Shown here: positions 10,118 to 20,766 of the stretch, piece by piece
Numbering within the stretch: position 1 is the first letter of the stretch
How the letters are laid out: each line of letters begins with the position of its first letter
Program-made: the position numbers and the translations under genes
Notes under the pieces: model-generated
Seen by the model: the letters and a program-made list of their open reading frames with translations, nothing else
What the model was told of the DNA's origin: nothing
Databases searched by the model: none
Assembly (NCBI GenBank): GCA_932294295.1
Contig: OW028585.1
Span: forward strand, 15,929,360-15,993,359
Length of the DNA: 64,000 nt
Reading direction: 5' to 3'
Source of the DNA: Alitta virens
Taxonomy: Eukaryota > Annelida > Polychaeta > Phyllodocida > Nereididae

Positions 10118-11815
10118 TTACAGTGTGTATCCAGTGTGTATCCTCATGTGCTTGGTCAAGTCACTTTGTGTTATACATCCTTTCCCGCAGACACTGCACA
10201 TGTAAGGTTTCTCTCCAGTGTGTATCCTCATGTGTGTGGTCAGAGGACCTTGCTCTGTAAATCCTTTCCCACAGACATTGCAAGTGTAAGGGTTCTCCCC
10301 AGTGTGTATCTTAATGTGTGTGGTCAGGTAACCTTTGTGTATAAATTCTTTCCCACAGGCATTGCAAGTGTAAGATTTCTTTCTACGGTGTGTTTTCATA
10401 TGTGTGGTCAGCCTACCTTTCCTCCTAAATTGTTTTCCACAGATATTGCAAATATAAGGTTTCTCTCCACTGTGTATCATTAAGTGTTCGATCAGGGTAC
10501 TTTGTTGTGTAAATCCCTTCCAACAAACACTACAAGTATAAGGTCTCTCTCCACTGTGTATTCTCATGTGTGTGGTCAGGTGACCTTGCCTATTAAATGC
10601 TTTCCCACAGGCATTGCAGGTGTAAGGTCTTTCTCCATTGTGTATTCTCATGTGTATTGTCAGGGAACCTTGCCGTGTAAATCCCTTCCCACAGACACTG
10701 CACACGTAAGGTCTCTCTCCACTGTGCATCCTCATGTGTCTGGTCAGGAAATTTTGCCTGTTGCATCCTTTCCCACAGACATTGCAAGTGTATGGTCTCT
10801 CTATACTGTGTGTCATCATGTGCATTGTCAGGGAATCTTGCCTATTAAATGCTTTCCCACAGGCATTGCAAGTGTAAGGTTTCTCTCCACTGTGTATCCG
10901 CATGTGTGTGATCAGGTTACTTTGCACTGTAAATCCATTCCCACAGATAGTGCAAGTGTAAGGTTTCTCTCCACTGTGTATCCTCATGTGTGTGATCAGG
11001 TTACTTTGCACTGTAAATCCGTTCCCACAGATAGTGCAAGTGTAAGGTTTCTCTCCACTGTGTATCCTCATGTGTGCGGTCAGGTTAATTTGCTGTTTAA
11101 ATCCTTTCCCACAGGCATTGCAGGTGTAAGGTCTCTCTCCACTGTGTATCCTCATGTGTGTTGTCAGGTGAATTTTCTGTTTGAATCCTTTCCCGCAGGC
11201 ATCGCAATTGTAAGGTCTCTCTCCACTGTGTATCCTCATGTGTGTGGTTAAGTCACTTTGTGTTGTACATCCTTTCCTGCAGACACTGCACATGTAAGGT
11301 TTCTCTCCAGTGTGTATCCTCATGTGTCTGGTCAGAGTATCTTCCCTGTTAAATCCTTTCCCACAGACATTGCAATTGTAAGTATTTCCACTGTGCATTT
11401 TCATGTGTGAATTACGCTGCTTGGCTTTGCTAAATTTCTTACCACAAACACTGCACATGTAAGGCATATCTCCATTACTTTTTTTTAAATGTGAAATCAG
11501 GCTATGCTTTTTTGCAAATCCTTTCTCACAAACGTCATATTTATACATTTTTCCACCACATATTGCATTATTACCAATCTTGCCATTTTCACTTGTGGTA
11601 TTTGGTGATCTATTTCGCAACTGACAGGCATCATTGTTTGTTTCTTCCATATTCTTTCTTTGTCCAAATTCTTGGTTGTATATCAAACCTGTATTGATGT
11701 CACTTTCTGTCATGTGACTAATTTTAGAATGTTTTTCCTCTGTAACATCATGCTGCAAGGTATTGCCACCACTCTTTTCAAGTGTGTCTTCAAATGAAAA
11801 GTTCAATAATGCCAT
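10118..11815 (-). CDS. C2H2 zinc-finger protein, 16 intact fingers (family A, gene 1)
   Basis: The product has 565 residues and is presumed to be a nuclear DNA-binding protein. Residues 1 to about 95 form an acidic, Ser/Asn-rich leader starting MALLNFSFEDTLEKSG, shared with the other family A copies; no KRAB, BTB, SCAN or ZAD domain is visible. A degenerate finger follows (first Cys replaced by Tyr), then 16 canonical C-x2-C-x12-H-x3-H fingers joined by HSGERPY or HSGEKPY linkers. Fingers 6 and 7 are identical in protein and nearly so in DNA, a recent one-finger duplication. The ATG at 11815 lies 83 bases inside an exon whose acceptor AG is at 11899-11900, so at least one 5' UTR exon lies upstream. 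The binding target cannot be read from sequence alone. Confidence 0.93.
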   Translation of the reverse strand: MALLNFSFEDTLEKSGGNTLQHDVTEEKHSKISHMTESDINTGLIYNQEFGQRKNMEETNNDACQLRNRSPNTTSENGKIGNNAICGGKMYKYDVCEKGFAKKHSLISHLKKSNGDMPYMCSVCGKKFSKAKQRNSHMKMHSGNTYNCNVCGKGFNREDTLTRHMRIHTGEKPYMCSVCRKGCTTQSDLTTHMRIHSGERPYNCDACGKGFKQKIHLTTHMRIHSGERPYTCNACGKGFKQQINLTAHMRIHSGEKPYTCTICGNGFTVQSNLITHMRIHSGEKPYTCTICGNGFTVQSNLITHMRIHSGEKPYTCNACGKAFNRQDSLTMHMMTHSIERPYTCNVCGKGCNRQNFLTRHMRMHSGERPYVCSVCGKGFTRQGSLTIHMRIHNGERPYTCNACGKAFNRQGHLTTHMRIHSGERPYTCSVCWKGFTQQSTLIEHLMIHSGEKPYICNICGKQFRRKGRLTTHMKTHRRKKSYTCNACGKEFIHKGYLTTHIKIHTGENPYTCNVCGKGFTEQGPLTTHMRIHTGEKPYMCSVCGKGCITQSDLTKHMRIHTGYTL

Positions 11816-12469
11816 TGCTTTGCTATTTCAACATGTGTACATGTATTGCTATACACATTTAATTTCCTCTGGGTGGGATCAACACAGGATCTTGCTCTCT
11901 GAAATGAAAAAAGAAGAATATTCAATTAGATTCAGGTCAGCTGAGCAGAATTCATGTCGACCAAGATTCAGTTTTATTGAAAAGACAGAACAGGATGACT
12001 TCACAACTGCATCATTTCAGTATACCGATTGTCTGTTTGCAGTGCCGGTCCTAGTCTTAGGCAACTTCCCTGCATTAGACCTCGCGCCTACATAAGCCCC
12101 ATGCTATGACAATCTTCACTAGGTATACGATTTATAAAGTCATGCATGCTATGACTGGCAACTCTGTATTGTCTGTTGAGGCAGTTGCTTGCAACCGCTT
12201 AAGACAAACACTGGTTGGCTCCACCATAGGTGGTGGGATTCGGATCATTCCATCCCTGGCCCAGTAAAATATCCAATCCATACAACCTTCAAGCATTGCT
12301 TTTATGTATGGACCCAGGCAACTTATAATTATATTTATGTGGTATATTGTAACCTTGTATTGCAAATATGACTGTAATTGCCGAAAAAATTTTATAAATT
12401 CAAAAATTCAAATTCAATCCATTGGGTGAATGTGTGACATGGAGTGCGGGGGCATTTTTGATGATAATT

Positions 12470-13440
12470 GGCAGGTGCTGGTGATAATCAATATTAATTA
12501 GTATATATGCAATAGTGCATTGTAAAATTGTATGCAATACTGTTATCTTTGTTTGCCCTCACGAATCTGTTTACAGGTCTACAGTCAACATTTTACACTT
12601 TAGCAAATATTCATTGTTTAATTTTCTCGCATTTGCTGAGGGTATGCCACTGGGGCAGCCTATGTTTTGAAGTTATAACCATAATTCTCTTCAAAAATTG
12701 TTTGCTGAGGGTTAAAAAATACATGGCCTTTGCCAATAGTTTATGAGTTGCTCTTTTATCATGTATAGAGTCAATGCATGTATCTCTCCTCATATCTTGC
12801 AAGCTCACACTGGCACCACATATGCAGGCAGGGTTGTTGTTTACAATTACCATGAACAGAATTACTCACATGGATCTGAATTCCACTTCTCTTTGTCAGC
12901 CCTTGAGTCTCCAAACCTAATTAGCAGTTTGATCTATATGACCAAATGTGTTGGATAGTCCTATTCTGTGAATAAACTAGACTTGGTCATAACATTGCTC
13001 ACTGACCTATATAGCAGGTGATGCTGGTGTTGCTTGGTTGCCATGGTATCAGCCCAAGCACAATAGCACAGCCATGCAGCAGCCTGAATCAATACTTAGC
13101 TAGACATCTAGACATAGCAAGCATGACACACTAAGCCTGTTCAATGCATGTATAGTGCAAAGTTTACTTAAAGATTATGCAGGTGTGTTTTGCTTGAGTT
13201 CATGTTAGCATTGTCTAGGTAAGGTCATGGCTGACTGATTCCATGTCAGAATGGTACTTATAGTAAAGAACCTCATGAATATAGGTCAGAATAAAAAGTT
13301 ATCAAATAGTGATAATAAGAGATATATTACAAAATGTGAGCCGAAGCATTTCGATGACTTGTTTGCAGATAATAAATAAAACAGTCATGCAGCATTATGA
13401 AGACCATAATAAGTAAGAATATTTAGAGCTGATGACTAAA
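12470..13440 (-). repeat. Duplicated 5' flank of zinc-finger gene 1
   Basis: This block recurs at about 24960-25720 and 30990-31700, upstream of family A genes 2 and 3. Shared landmarks in order are CAATACTGTTATCTTTG (two copies), ATCTGTTTACAGGTCTACAG, GGGGCAGCCTAT, CATGGCCTTTGCCAATAG, TCACATGGAT and CATGGCTGACTGATTC. It may hold the untranslated first exon or promoter of the genes, but I cannot place a start site. Confidence 0.8.
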
Positions 13441-14580
13441 TAAAAAACAATAAAAAAAAACTTAAAGCTGGATTGTCACTTAATATGACAGAGCCCAACA
13501 TCTATTGCATTCACTGCATTGTCTTCTTAATACTGATTAACTACAATCCAGAGCCTTGCTGGGTTCACTATCTTTCTATACAGAGTGTGGCCTAAAAACT
13601 TGCACCAGGCATATCCTCTTTCGGAATAGCTCTAGGTTACTCAAAATGCTTATGAAGTCTTTTAAAGTTTTGCCACATTTAGTTAGGGGTATAAGCAATT
13701 GGTCATTGTGATATTTTTGATCTTACAATGTCAGACAATATCAGTATCTGAATTATAGAGATGGTTAATGCTGCAGGGCTTGTTCTGAGTGACACACATC
13801 ACAGAAGTCAAATTTCTGTATGGTCAGTGACATAATCTAATGCTTGTATTGCAAAAGCCGCAGTGAAAATCACCCGAAGGTATGATAAATGTGCATGTGC
13901 TATATTTAGATCCATATTATCTATAATTCTTGAGGAAACAAAAAAGATAATTCAGGACTATTATTACTTGCGTGTGTATGATTGCAGCTGCATACTGTCA
14001 ATTGAGGCAATAACAAAAGAGGTAGCAGTAGCTGCTGGTGCAAGTTTTGATGCCACACCCTGTAAAATAAATAAACTTCACCTAGTATCTCGTTTTTCAA
14101 GCCATCAAAATCCAATATGTAAATAAACCAAGCGATGAAGTAACTATACTCAACAATGGGTGATGATGTCATTTCCATTGTATTTCAAACGTTTTGGACT
14201 TGAGCCCTGATAGATTCATTAGCTTACACATATTTAGTGTGCCTTGTACATGTTTACAGCATAATTCATTCAGGAAAATTGTAAAGAAGGTCCAAAATTT
14301 AAGAAAATTACCCACCCAACATTGCCGGCTGGCTACAGGCCTGTTATTTGTCCATCGTTTCTTTTCCTTTTAAGGCAACACTGCATAGCATTAAAGATTA
14401 TACCTCACAAAGTTATAAATTATACTCCACAAAAATATATTACAAATGAATAACTATGAATAAAACCAAGAAAGTGTGCATTACTTGACTGGTTTACATT
14501 GCCATAACGTTAAATAACTTAAATGTTAAAATATTATTAATTCAGGTTGTATTATTTAGAATTTTAGCTCAAGGTAGACC
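13441..14580. other. Intergenic, no supported gene
   Basis: AT-rich spacer between the first and second zinc-finger units. Frames at 13863-14126 (+) and 13921-14178 (-) overlap each other and show no domain, so I do not call them. Confidence 0.4.
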
Positions 14581-15208
14581 ATATTGGTGAACATTATAAC
14601 AATCGTCTGACCAATAATTCTCCAGTGCTTGGTTTCAGATAACATGCTAGATCGAATCAACATCAACATAATATGAGCGATGTTAATACAACATTATATT
14701 ACAATGTAAGTGGTATAATGTCAGCGACGTTAATACGAATTTATACTGACAGTGTCCCATACGGAAAAAATGTTGTACCCATTTATGATGCAATCCCTAG
14801 TCAAACCTTATATATAAAGAATAATTAATATCTTTCTTTTTTTCAGGATTTACTGTAATTGTATTTTTGTGCATTTTTGTGATGATAACAATACCAGATT
14901 ATATTGTTTGTTAAATTCTTAAATTTCCCACACATATTGAATTTTAAGGTCTATTTTATTGGTTCTTCTTACACATTTAATTAGCGTATACATACAAAAT
15001 GAACTGTGATAACATTCATTTAGAAATAGATAAAGAACACGGTATATTTTAAAGGAACACACACAGAGCCGGAGCTTGAAAATAGACATGTGCCCTTACC
15101 TATTCATTACATAATGTCAAACACTGCACAGGCTCACAAAATTGTAATGGCAAAGAATTTTTGCACAACCTCAACAAAAAAGTACTTTGGATATGTGAAA
15201 TGATTTGC

Positions 15209-15212
15209 ATAC
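15209..15212. other. Target-site duplication (ATAC), 5' side
   Basis: ATAC directly precedes the first LTR and recurs directly after both LTRs (15635-15638 and 20685-20688). This is the expected short duplication for LTR-element integration. Confidence 0.7.
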
Positions 15213-15634
15213 TGTAATGTTATTTTTATTTTAATCTAAATTATTATTGTATATTATCCATATTTTACTTTAACTATTATATTAATATATGTCTGTTATT
15301 AATGCGAAAGCAAATCTTATATCAGCCTAATCAAGGTAGCTAAGAATATCTCCTTGGATCCCTGCACCCTCTAACCGATTCCTTATTAGGAATGGCATTT
15401 CATGGGAAGTGTTGAGGTGGAAGGAATTTGAGAGGCTGTGACCTCTGATTGGCTGATAGGTCAAAGCTCAAGCTTGGCTTGCCCCCTGGGGGGGGGGGGG
15501 GGGAGTTTGATCCTGAGTCTTGAGGTGGAAGGACCCTGTAACTTTGTGTAAAGGAATAAAGGATTAAAGGATTTGAACTGGATAATACTTGATCTTACTT
15601 CATTTTAATAATAACCAACAAAAGGAATATTACA
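15213..15634 (+). mobile_element. LTR 1 (422 bp), solo-like
   Basis: It begins TGTAAT and ends ATTACA, a perfect 6-bp inverted terminus, and is flanked on both sides by ATAC. An AATAAA at 15555-15560 would serve as the element's polyA signal. It is nearly identical to LTR 2 (20268-20684): I see two substitutions and a G-run of 16 instead of 11. What follows is not the element interior but the 3' UTR and last fingers of a zinc-finger gene, so it stands as a solo LTR. Confidence 0.85.
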
Positions 15635-16154
<520 letters not shown>

Positions 16155-16184
16155 TTAATAATAACCAACAAAAGGAATATTACA
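16155..16184 (+). mobile_element. LTR 3' end remnant (30 bp)
   Basis: It is identical to the last 30 bp of LTR 1 and LTR 2, and is followed at once by a primer-binding site. The rest of this 5' LTR is absent and is replaced by the zinc-finger fragment. Confidence 0.85.
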
Positions 16185-16200
16185 TGGTGTCGTATCCGGC
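16185..16200 (+). other. Primer-binding site of the LTR element
   Basis: TGGTGTCGTATCCGGC directly follows the LTR end and starts with TGG, the complement of a tRNA 3' CCA. This is the standard position for priming reverse transcription. I do not assign the tRNA species. Confidence 0.65.
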
Positions 16201-16296
16201 TTTTCCGGCACCCCATCACTGCCAAGCTTTGTGAATTATCAGTGAATTTCTAAAAACTTTATGTCTTGAGACATAAATTTAAATTACTGGATTTTT

Positions 16297-16527
16297 TTGG
16301 AACAATTTTGGACAGTTCCCACCACCGAAATGAATCCATTATTGGATCTCAACATGTTACAGGAATTTCTACAAGCACTAACGCCTGAAGACCTCCAGGA
16401 TTTATTTACAATGCTGAAAACTGATGTAACAGCCACTGGTATGGACATTGAAGTGCCAGAAAAGGCCACGGTGCAGGCCACAATCTTTTTGGCCCAGCTA
16501 CTGGCTCAAACACAGTTGTCTAACTAA
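16297..16527 (+). CDS. Small leader ORF inside the LTR element
   Basis: A 76-codon frame lies 97 bases after the primer-binding site. It is acidic and Leu-rich with two likely helices (DLNMLQEFLQAL and ATIFLAQLLAQT), so it might form a helical domain. I know no family for it. Its place between the primer-binding site and gag, 1.4 kb before gag, is unusual. It could be an accessory frame or a chance opening; the nearest ATG other than the first is at 16330. Confidence 0.3.
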   Translation: MEQFWTVPTTEMNPLLDLNMLQEFLQALTPEDLQDLFTMLKTDVTATGMDIEVPEKATVQATIFLAQLLAQTQLSN

Positions 16528-17931
16528 AGTGTTATTCACTACAGCAATATACATTTCATTTTGCTTCCAATTTTCATGTCATTGTAACTATAATTTTTAC
16601 CCCCGAGACGTATTCTTCAAAGTGACAGTTCATTGTGCACAGCATTGTCATATATACATGTAGTGCTGTGAAACTTCAAATATTCAGTTGTTCGACCGCC
16701 CAAGGGCAACTACCAATTGACATCTGCGTTCTATGACAATGATGAGACCGACATTCAGGCAGATCTGCTAAAACCAGAACCTAAAGAACACTCAAGATCC
16801 ACTACAAGACATCGCCGCCGTCCACTCCCCCACGCTACGAAGCATAAACATCGCTTGTGCGCATGCGCAGCGTTGCTTGGGCGCCCACATCGCGTAAGGC
16901 CAAGCCAGCCCTACATCGGCAGATCAATCCATGATCCAACTTCATCCAAGCCATCGATGTCTGCAGTGTTGATTACTTCATCCGTTGTCATCTTTCATCC
17001 TCTTTTGACGTTCATCAATCAAGTATTTCACCGTCATCATCATTGTTCCAGCGGATAGGCCAGGCCCGATATGCAGCTCCGTGTTTTCGCCACTCGATCA
17101 CCATATTAGGTCACCGCTAGGGACGCTGAATGCGGCATCTTGTGCGCGCGCACACAGTGTACATCCGCCCAGCCTGATTCTACAAGCTACGCTTCGAGCG
17201 AACGTCGCTCTCGCTCTCTAGCTGTCATCGTAACATCTACACATATTCTTCGCTCTTTCTATGTTCCTTTGTCTTCGCTAATCATTCGTACATGATCGGA
17301 CATTGTGTCATCGTCCACAAGTGTCATTAACAGCCATCGAACATTCAGTACATTCGCGGATCAGCTGTTTACATTGCAAGTTCATCCAAGTTCATCGACC
17401 TCGAACTCTGACAGGTACAAATGCACATAATGCAAATGCTACAAAATACCAAACATAGTTCATTATTCAGTATATTATGTCATTTCTGATTAATTTTGAT
17501 TTTAAATATTGCTCACGTAATATCTCAAATTTAAATATGAACTTTTAATCGCAATATTCATATAATAGAATTTCTCAATTTTTTTGATGTTACATGTCAT
17601 TTATCACATGTTTTGTTTATGTTTAATTCCGTACTGACACTCAGTGCTGGAATTACAAGATACTTCAATTGACTTTTTATTATTATTATGAATGTCCTGG
17701 TGTGATTTAAGTATTATTTTATGCACCTGCATAAATTATCCCGCAATGCACATTTATTACTCTGGCTTTTGAAAATACACCCATTGCGTTGCCACCTCCC
17801 AGCAATGTTCTTATTTCACATATTTATCATGTGCCTTAATACATCCGCACAATCATAAATCAATAGTTTCCTCTACATTTCCTTTTGACCACACTTTACA
17901 AATTTTCACTGTTCTATACTTTTCTTTCACA

Positions 17932-18489
17932 ATGGGTGAACCAGTCAATGTTGTTGTCAATTCCAATCGCCCTCCCCAATTTTCTGGTAGAGACTATGAA
18001 GATTGTGACATTCATTGGCTAAAATTCATAGACTACTGCGAAGATTGCCCAATCGCTGAAGCCCAAAGGGTAACAAAATTTAGGGTCACCTTGTCCTCTG
18101 AGGCAAGACAATGGTATGAGGATAATAAAGAATCCTTCACTACCGTAGCTATTCTCAAAGCTGCTTTTGTTGCTGCTTTTTCGCAACAGCAAAGCCGGCC
18201 TGAACTCATTCAGCAGTTTCAGACCCTGGCTCTCCGGCCGTCTGAGACTCTGCAGGCTTTCAAGAAGCGTGTTAAGCACATTGCTTCCAAAGCCAGAATA
18301 GCTGACCAGGAAATGATCACTCTCCAGTTCATCAAAGGCCTCCCTGCCTCTATTCAAGGCATGGTATACGCCCGAAGAGATGCCACTTTAGATGAGGCGT
18401 TTCAGACTGCCCAGGCAGTCCATTCCTATATCCCTTGCTTGACACTACAATGCAGCCTTCGGGATTCCGAACTGTTGGCTCATTTGTAA
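17932..18489 (+). CDS. LTR-retrotransposon gag (capsid) fragment
   Basis: The ATG at 17932 opens 185 codons. Residues 20-150 have the pattern of the Ty3/gypsy Gag capsid domain: an FSG...W..F segment, an ARQWYE motif near residue 60, an F..AF helix, a Gln-rich LI.QF stretch, and a final FIKGLP..IQ helix. Gag would form the particle in which reverse transcription occurs. No zinc knuckle follows, the last 20 residues look out of frame, and no protease, reverse transcriptase or integrase is present before LTR 2. The element is thus non-autonomous or internally deleted. Confidence 0.75.
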   Translation: MGEPVNVVVNSNRPPQFSGRDYEDCDIHWLKFIDYCEDCPIAEAQRVTKFRVTLSSEARQWYEDNKESFTTVAILKAAFVAAFSQQQSRPELIQQFQTLALRPSETLQAFKKRVKHIASKARIADQEMITLQFIKGLPASIQGMVYARRDATLDEAFQTAQAVHSYIPCLTLQCSLRDSELLAHL

Positions 18490-20267
18490 AATTCGTCAAA
18501 CAATTCAAATTATAATTTTTTTCTTGTCTATGATTATATGAATAATGTTCTTTGTGTATTGTTTGAAAATTGTGATTTTCTTAGGACCCTTATATACAAG
18601 GTACTTCAGATATAGACACTTGGTGTAGTGTTCTATATTTTACAAATGTCATTTTCTACATTGCTGTTTAACCCTTTCTGAAGTTCAATGGTGCACTAAT
18701 GTATATTTGTGTATATCATTAGACAGTATCAGTTTTCTTTTACCCATTTATTCATTTTCGGGTAGCACTGGTACTTTTCAAGTTCACATGTTGTACTTAC
18801 AGAACACAATGTTTTGTGTTTATTATGTCACAGAAAATGGCTTTACTTTCATGACAAGTCTTGCAACTATGACCTGTATTTTTCCTACAAGTGATTTTAC
18901 TAGGTTGATCACTTTCTAAATTATGTATTACCTGGATTTTGTGCCGACCTTAGTAAGGCTGATTCAATTAATGGACAGTAGATGCTTCAGCCTTTATTTT
19001 TCTATGGATATTGGTATGTGCTTTTGACACTCCATGTTTCATTTCCGATTTTTGGATACTAGCCCTATACTTAAGGTATTGTGTGTAGTTAATGCACAAC
19101 ATCAACACTATTGATCCTCAATTAAAACATGGACTTCAGTGTTACTGGCCTTGCCTGATGTGTTTCTCAGACCATCACTCTATTATGATTAGTAGTATTT
19201 TTGTATGCTTTACTCATAACTTACTATCACTCATCCCTCATTTTCTCATTTAGTCCATTTCTCATCTCATTATTTCGGAACTACTAAAATCTCACGCTTT
19301 CCCTTTCTTTTTCATGCTTCGCCTTTATTTCCTCTCTTCTCCACCTTCGGGAAAGGATACAAATTCTCCTTCTGGTCCAACAGTTCCTTCTCTTTACCCC
19401 TCTTTGGATCCTTCTGCGCCAATTGCAAATTCTGCCCCTATTGCACATTCTCATCCCCTTCAATCCATTTCGGTTAAAATTCAGTGAATTTTCGTAGTGT
19501 CATCTCATTTTGGGTCTACCCAAAGATATGTTATGTATTAACCAAAGACATGTAATGTTATATTAAAGACATGTTACATGTTATGCTATTGATTAAGTAA
19601 ACAAGTATAGTTTTTTTCCATTTACTTATACATATATTCTATATATAATTTACATAATCTCTAATGTTTTATTATTATGTTTTCTTTATAACCTATATTA
19701 TATATATAACCTAGATATATGCTATATAATCTGTTATGTTGTATTACTTAAAAGATATATAATCAAATGTATATCCCTTGTCATCTATGATAAATGCATG
19801 TTGTGATTGTTTGCATATAATCAAATGTATATCTTACGCAATCTAAAATAAGCATATTTTGATTATTGGATCATAATGTTGTGATCCAATGTATGACTTT
19901 TAATCAGTTAAAATAAGCAATTACTTGTATTGATTGATCCTGTTTGATATATTTTTTTAACAAATGTATTGAAAAATGCTGTACTATATATGTTAAAGTG
20001 AACACATATTAGTGTTTGATTTAATGGTATGTCCATGGTTTGTAGTGTTATTAATTATGAATGTTTTGATGTACTTCTCATATTATATAACACCTTTGTA
20101 TCAGTGTTTAATCCTAGTTCGAGATATGTGAACATTTAAGAAAATGCCAGCTAAGAATCCTATGTCCATATCTTTTCATTTATGATTCAAAGAAAAATTT
20201 TCCTTTCATTTGTAACTGTAGAAAGTTCCAAATTTCATTCAGATAATTTTTTTATTAACCAAAGGCA
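18490..20267 (+). mobile_element. Non-coding interior of the LTR element
   Basis: The interior holds no pol-like frame. The stretch 19310-19480 is C/T-rich and may be a remnant of a Pro/Ser-rich coding region. Near 19538-19561 the sequence ATTAACCAAAGACATGTAAT recurs in altered form at the start of LTR 2 (20254-20275), so an earlier LTR-start-like site lies 717 bp upstream of the LTR 2 start. The rest is very AT-rich. Confidence 0.55.
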
Positions 20268-20684
20268 CGTAATGTTATTTTTATTTTAATCTAAATTATT
20301 ATTGTATATTATCCATATTTTACTTTAACTATTATATTAATATATGTCTGTTATTAATGCGAAAACAAATCTTATATCAGCCTAATCAAGGTAGCTAAGA
20401 ATATCTCCTTGGATCCCTGCACCCTCTAACCGATTCCTTATTAGGAATGGCATTTCATGGGAAGTGTTGAGGTGGAAGGAATTTGAGAGGCTGTGACCTC
20501 TGATTGGCTGATAGGTCAAAGCTCAAGCTTGGCTTGCCCCCTGGGGGGGGGGGAGTTTGATCCTGAGTCTTGAGGTGGAAGGACCCTGTAACTTTGTGTA
20601 AAGGAATAAAGGATTAAAGGATTTGAACTGGATAATACTTGATCTTACTTCATTTTAATAATAACCAACAAAAGGAATATTACA
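20268..20684 (+). mobile_element. LTR 2 (417 bp), 3' LTR
   Basis: It is nearly identical to LTR 1, begins CGTAAT where LTR 1 has TGTAAT, ends ATTACA and is followed by ATAC. It contains an AATAAA at 20605-20610 and an 11-base G run. It lies in the 3' UTR region of zinc-finger gene 2, antisense to that gene, and could influence its 3' end. Confidence 0.85.
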
Positions 20685-20766
20685 ATACAATCTGAAATAT
20701 TCTTTACATGTTTAGAGTTAGAGCATGAGTGATTCACATAGACTGAGAGTAAATTCCATATTAAAA

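Noticed and set aside
10136..11251. Long plus-strand frames opposite the zinc-finger genes (also at 20977-22416, 26347-26667, 32557-33135, 37704-38045 and 40780-41234)
   Set aside because: They repeat with the 84-bp finger period and are the antisense of conserved finger codons, not genes.
10118..11815. Regular 84-bp repeats resembling a CRISPR-like array
   Set aside because: The period is one zinc finger (28 codons), the sequence is coding, and the genome is eukaryotic.
13863..14178. Overlapping frames on both strands
   Set aside because: No domain, no splice logic and no duplicate conserved in the other units.
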